Shown here: positions 50,863 to 51,958 of the stretch, in pieces
Layout: the number at the start of each line of letters is the position of its first letter
Position numbering within the stretch: the stretch's first letter is position 1
Assembly (NCBI RefSeq): GCF_000195635.1
Contig: NZ_GL882639.1
Location: forward strand, 1-51,958
Length of the DNA stretch: 51,958 bases
Source: Bacteroides fluxus YIT 12057
Lineage (GTDB): Bacteria; Bacteroidota; Bacteroidia; Bacteroidales; Bacteroidaceae
Direction: 5' to 3'
Program-made: the position numbers and the translations under genes
Notes under the pieces: generated by a model
Told to the model about the DNA's origin: nothing
Seen by the model: the letters and a program-made list of their open reading frames with translations, nothing else
Databases searched by the model: none

Positions 50863-51594
50863 TCAGCGCCTGATTTTATTGTATATCTTCTTATCGAAGC
50901 GGTAGTAACGTGCTGCCCGGTGGGCCACTCCCTGCTGTTTCTCCTCCATGGGGACGACATATTCCATCAAAGCTATTTTCTTGTGGAAATTACGTACGTC
51001 ATACTGTCTCCCATATACCAACTCGTACAATGTACGCAGTTGGGAAGCCGTAAACTTTCGCGGCAGTAAGTCAAACAAGGAAGACGGATTGATTTCAACG
51101 TACTGGCGTATGTATATCATGGCCTCTTTGATAATCAGATTATGATCGAACGCCAAAGCCTTTATATCGTGCATCGCCACCCAACACGCCTGGTAATCGT
51201 CCAGCTCACGGCTCAGCGTCCGGTCTATCTTTACCAAGGAAAGATAGGCTATAGTGACAATACGCTCTACTTTGGATTGCATGGCACGTTCCAGCCAATG
51301 TACATCTTTAGGATCTTTCGTCCGATTCTTAGAACCGAAAGCCTTGAACTGCATCAGGTTGACGTTCTTCAGTCCCGTCAATTCATTCAATACTCTTTTG
51401 GCGGCCTCATCCAGATCCTCATCCATGTAAATCAAACTTCCGGGAAGTTTCATATCGTGAAATACTTCCCCTTGCTCTTCGCCCACACGTTTAATCAGCA
51501 GAACCTTCAGTTGCTCCCCGTCAAAACCAATCACAACACAATCTACAGAGATATGATTGTTGGCCAAAGGTATTTTTTGTTCCATGTCTTGCAT
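50863..51594 (-). CDS. Nudix-type transcriptional regulator of xylose use (NrtR family)
   Basis: The 243-residue protein has an N-terminal Nudix-like domain (about residues 10-145) and a C-terminal winged-helix region (about 165-240: LLPRKFTASQLRTLYELVYGRQYDVRNFHKK). The Nudix box GSLIYMDEDLDEAAKRVLNE is degenerate at catalytic Arg/Glu positions, so it likely senses rather than hydrolyses. In Bacteroides such proteins regulate pentose genes; here it heads the xylBAE cluster. The open frame reaches 51645, upstream of the promoter, so ATG 51594 is chosen (51585 also possible). No symbol is given because xylR names differ among families. Confidence 0.88.
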   Translation of the reverse strand: MQDMEQKIPLANNHISVDCVVIGFDGEQLKVLLIKRVGEEQGEVFHDMKLPGSLIYMDEDLDEAAKRVLNELTGLKNVNLMQFKAFGSKNRTKDPKDVHWLERAMQSKVERIVTIAYLSLVKIDRTLSRELDDYQACWVAMHDIKALAFDHNLIIKEAMIYIRQYVEINPSSLFDLLPRKFTASQLRTLYELVYGRQYDVRNFHKKIALMEYVVPMEEKQQGVAHRAARYYRFDKKIYNKIRR

Positions 51595-51958
51595 AATATG
51601 TCTGTTTAAGCGCTGCAAATATAAATAGGTTTTTCTAATCCGCAATAGATAAAAAGAATATTTTTATAATGTTATAAAGCATTATTTTTCAAATAAATAC
51701 ATATCATACTTTATACAATAACAAAATATATAGTTATCATATGAAATACAATATGTATTCCAGGAAATGTTCCACAAGTGGTAATTGTATGATGTACAAT
51801 AAGAGGAAAATACTTAATTTATAATGATTTCTACAATCTTCCGGCAAGCACGGGAAACATATACATATTGTATTTTACGGAATCTAAAAACAAAGGGGAT
51901 TGCACGGCTTTCATTTAAAAAGTTAACTTTATTGAGCGAATGCTCTGGGATTGTTATA
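51595..51958. other. AT-rich upstream region without genes
   Basis: No open frame supports a gene here. Apart from the regulator promoter it holds a 9-bp inverted repeat, aatacatat (51696-51704) and atatgtatt (51751-51759), and the palindrome ggaaatgttcc (51763-51773). The functions of these are unknown. Confidence 0.6.
51616..51646 (-). promoter_or_regulatory. promoter of the xylose regulator and operon
   Basis: Minus-strand ATTG (51643-51646), 19 nt, TATATTTG (51616-51623). It predicts a start near 51610, about 15 nt before the chosen ATG. Confidence 0.6.

Overview
The window reads as chromosomal DNA of a gut Bacteroides (species not resolved). The evidence is many copies of the Bacteroidota promoter signature (-33 TTTG, about 20 nt, -7 TAnnTTTG), few Shine-Dalgarno sequences, and families typical of that phylum: TamL, DUF3332, DUF4296, HU-CCDC81/SPOR, BACON domains, Mfa-like fimbrillin and a Nudix-type sugar regulator. 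All calls come from reading the sequence; no database search was run.

Layout, left to right. 1-541: the 3' end of an ISL3-type transposase, then tRNA-Pro with its own promoter and terminator. 542-9843: housekeeping genes (trmN6; a lon-tgt-lptF/G chain joined by ATGA overlaps; a thioredoxin-fold protein without CxxC; serB; a DEAD-box helicase). 9855-13950: a minus-strand operon, wzi-like porin, rfbC, ugd and a lipoprotein, looking like a small surface-polysaccharide module. 14134-15804: an HU-CCDC81/SPOR envelope protein and a zinc-ribbon/FHA protein. 15932-20145: a hexuronate module, lacI-uxaB divergent from uxaC. 20276-24059: HAD phosphatase, POT/MFS transporter, a metallo-beta-lactamase-fold protein behind a two-hairpin leader, tRNA-Lys and a DUF1893 protein. 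24245-32144: envelope genes (phosphoethanolamine transferase with a POTRA-less Omp85 barrel; NDH-2 with DoxX; DUF3332 lipoprotein; TamL). 32341-38910: an rRNA/tRNA methyltransferase converging on an ileS-dksA/traR-lspA-DUF4296-hypothetical operon. 39136-44484: the most unusual locus. 44506-46038: a GNAT/nitrilase fusion. 46240-51594: a complete xylose module (Nudix regulator, xylB, xylA, xylE). 51595-51958: AT-rich, no gene.

The best candidate for an undescribed system is 39136-44484. A membrane-embedded AraC-type regulator is divergent from a two-gene operon. That operon encodes a four-BACON lipoprotein and a 911-residue lipoprotein joining a fimbrillin-like region, leucine-rich repeats, a thioredoxin-like domain and an M64 metallopeptidase domain. 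The intergenic region carries four copies of one 11-15 bp motif arranged as a symmetric double inverted repeat, a plausible operator. The simplest reading is a regulated surface system that binds and cleaves a host or dietary glycoprotein; the substrate is unknown.

Other points worth checking are an isoleucyl-tRNA synthetase with its HIGH motif rearranged to GIHH, loss of metal- or redox-binding cysteines in three proteins (Tgt, the DksA/TraR-like protein and the TlpA-like protein), and a promoter followed by two adjacent hairpins just upstream of the metallo-beta-lactamase-fold gene.
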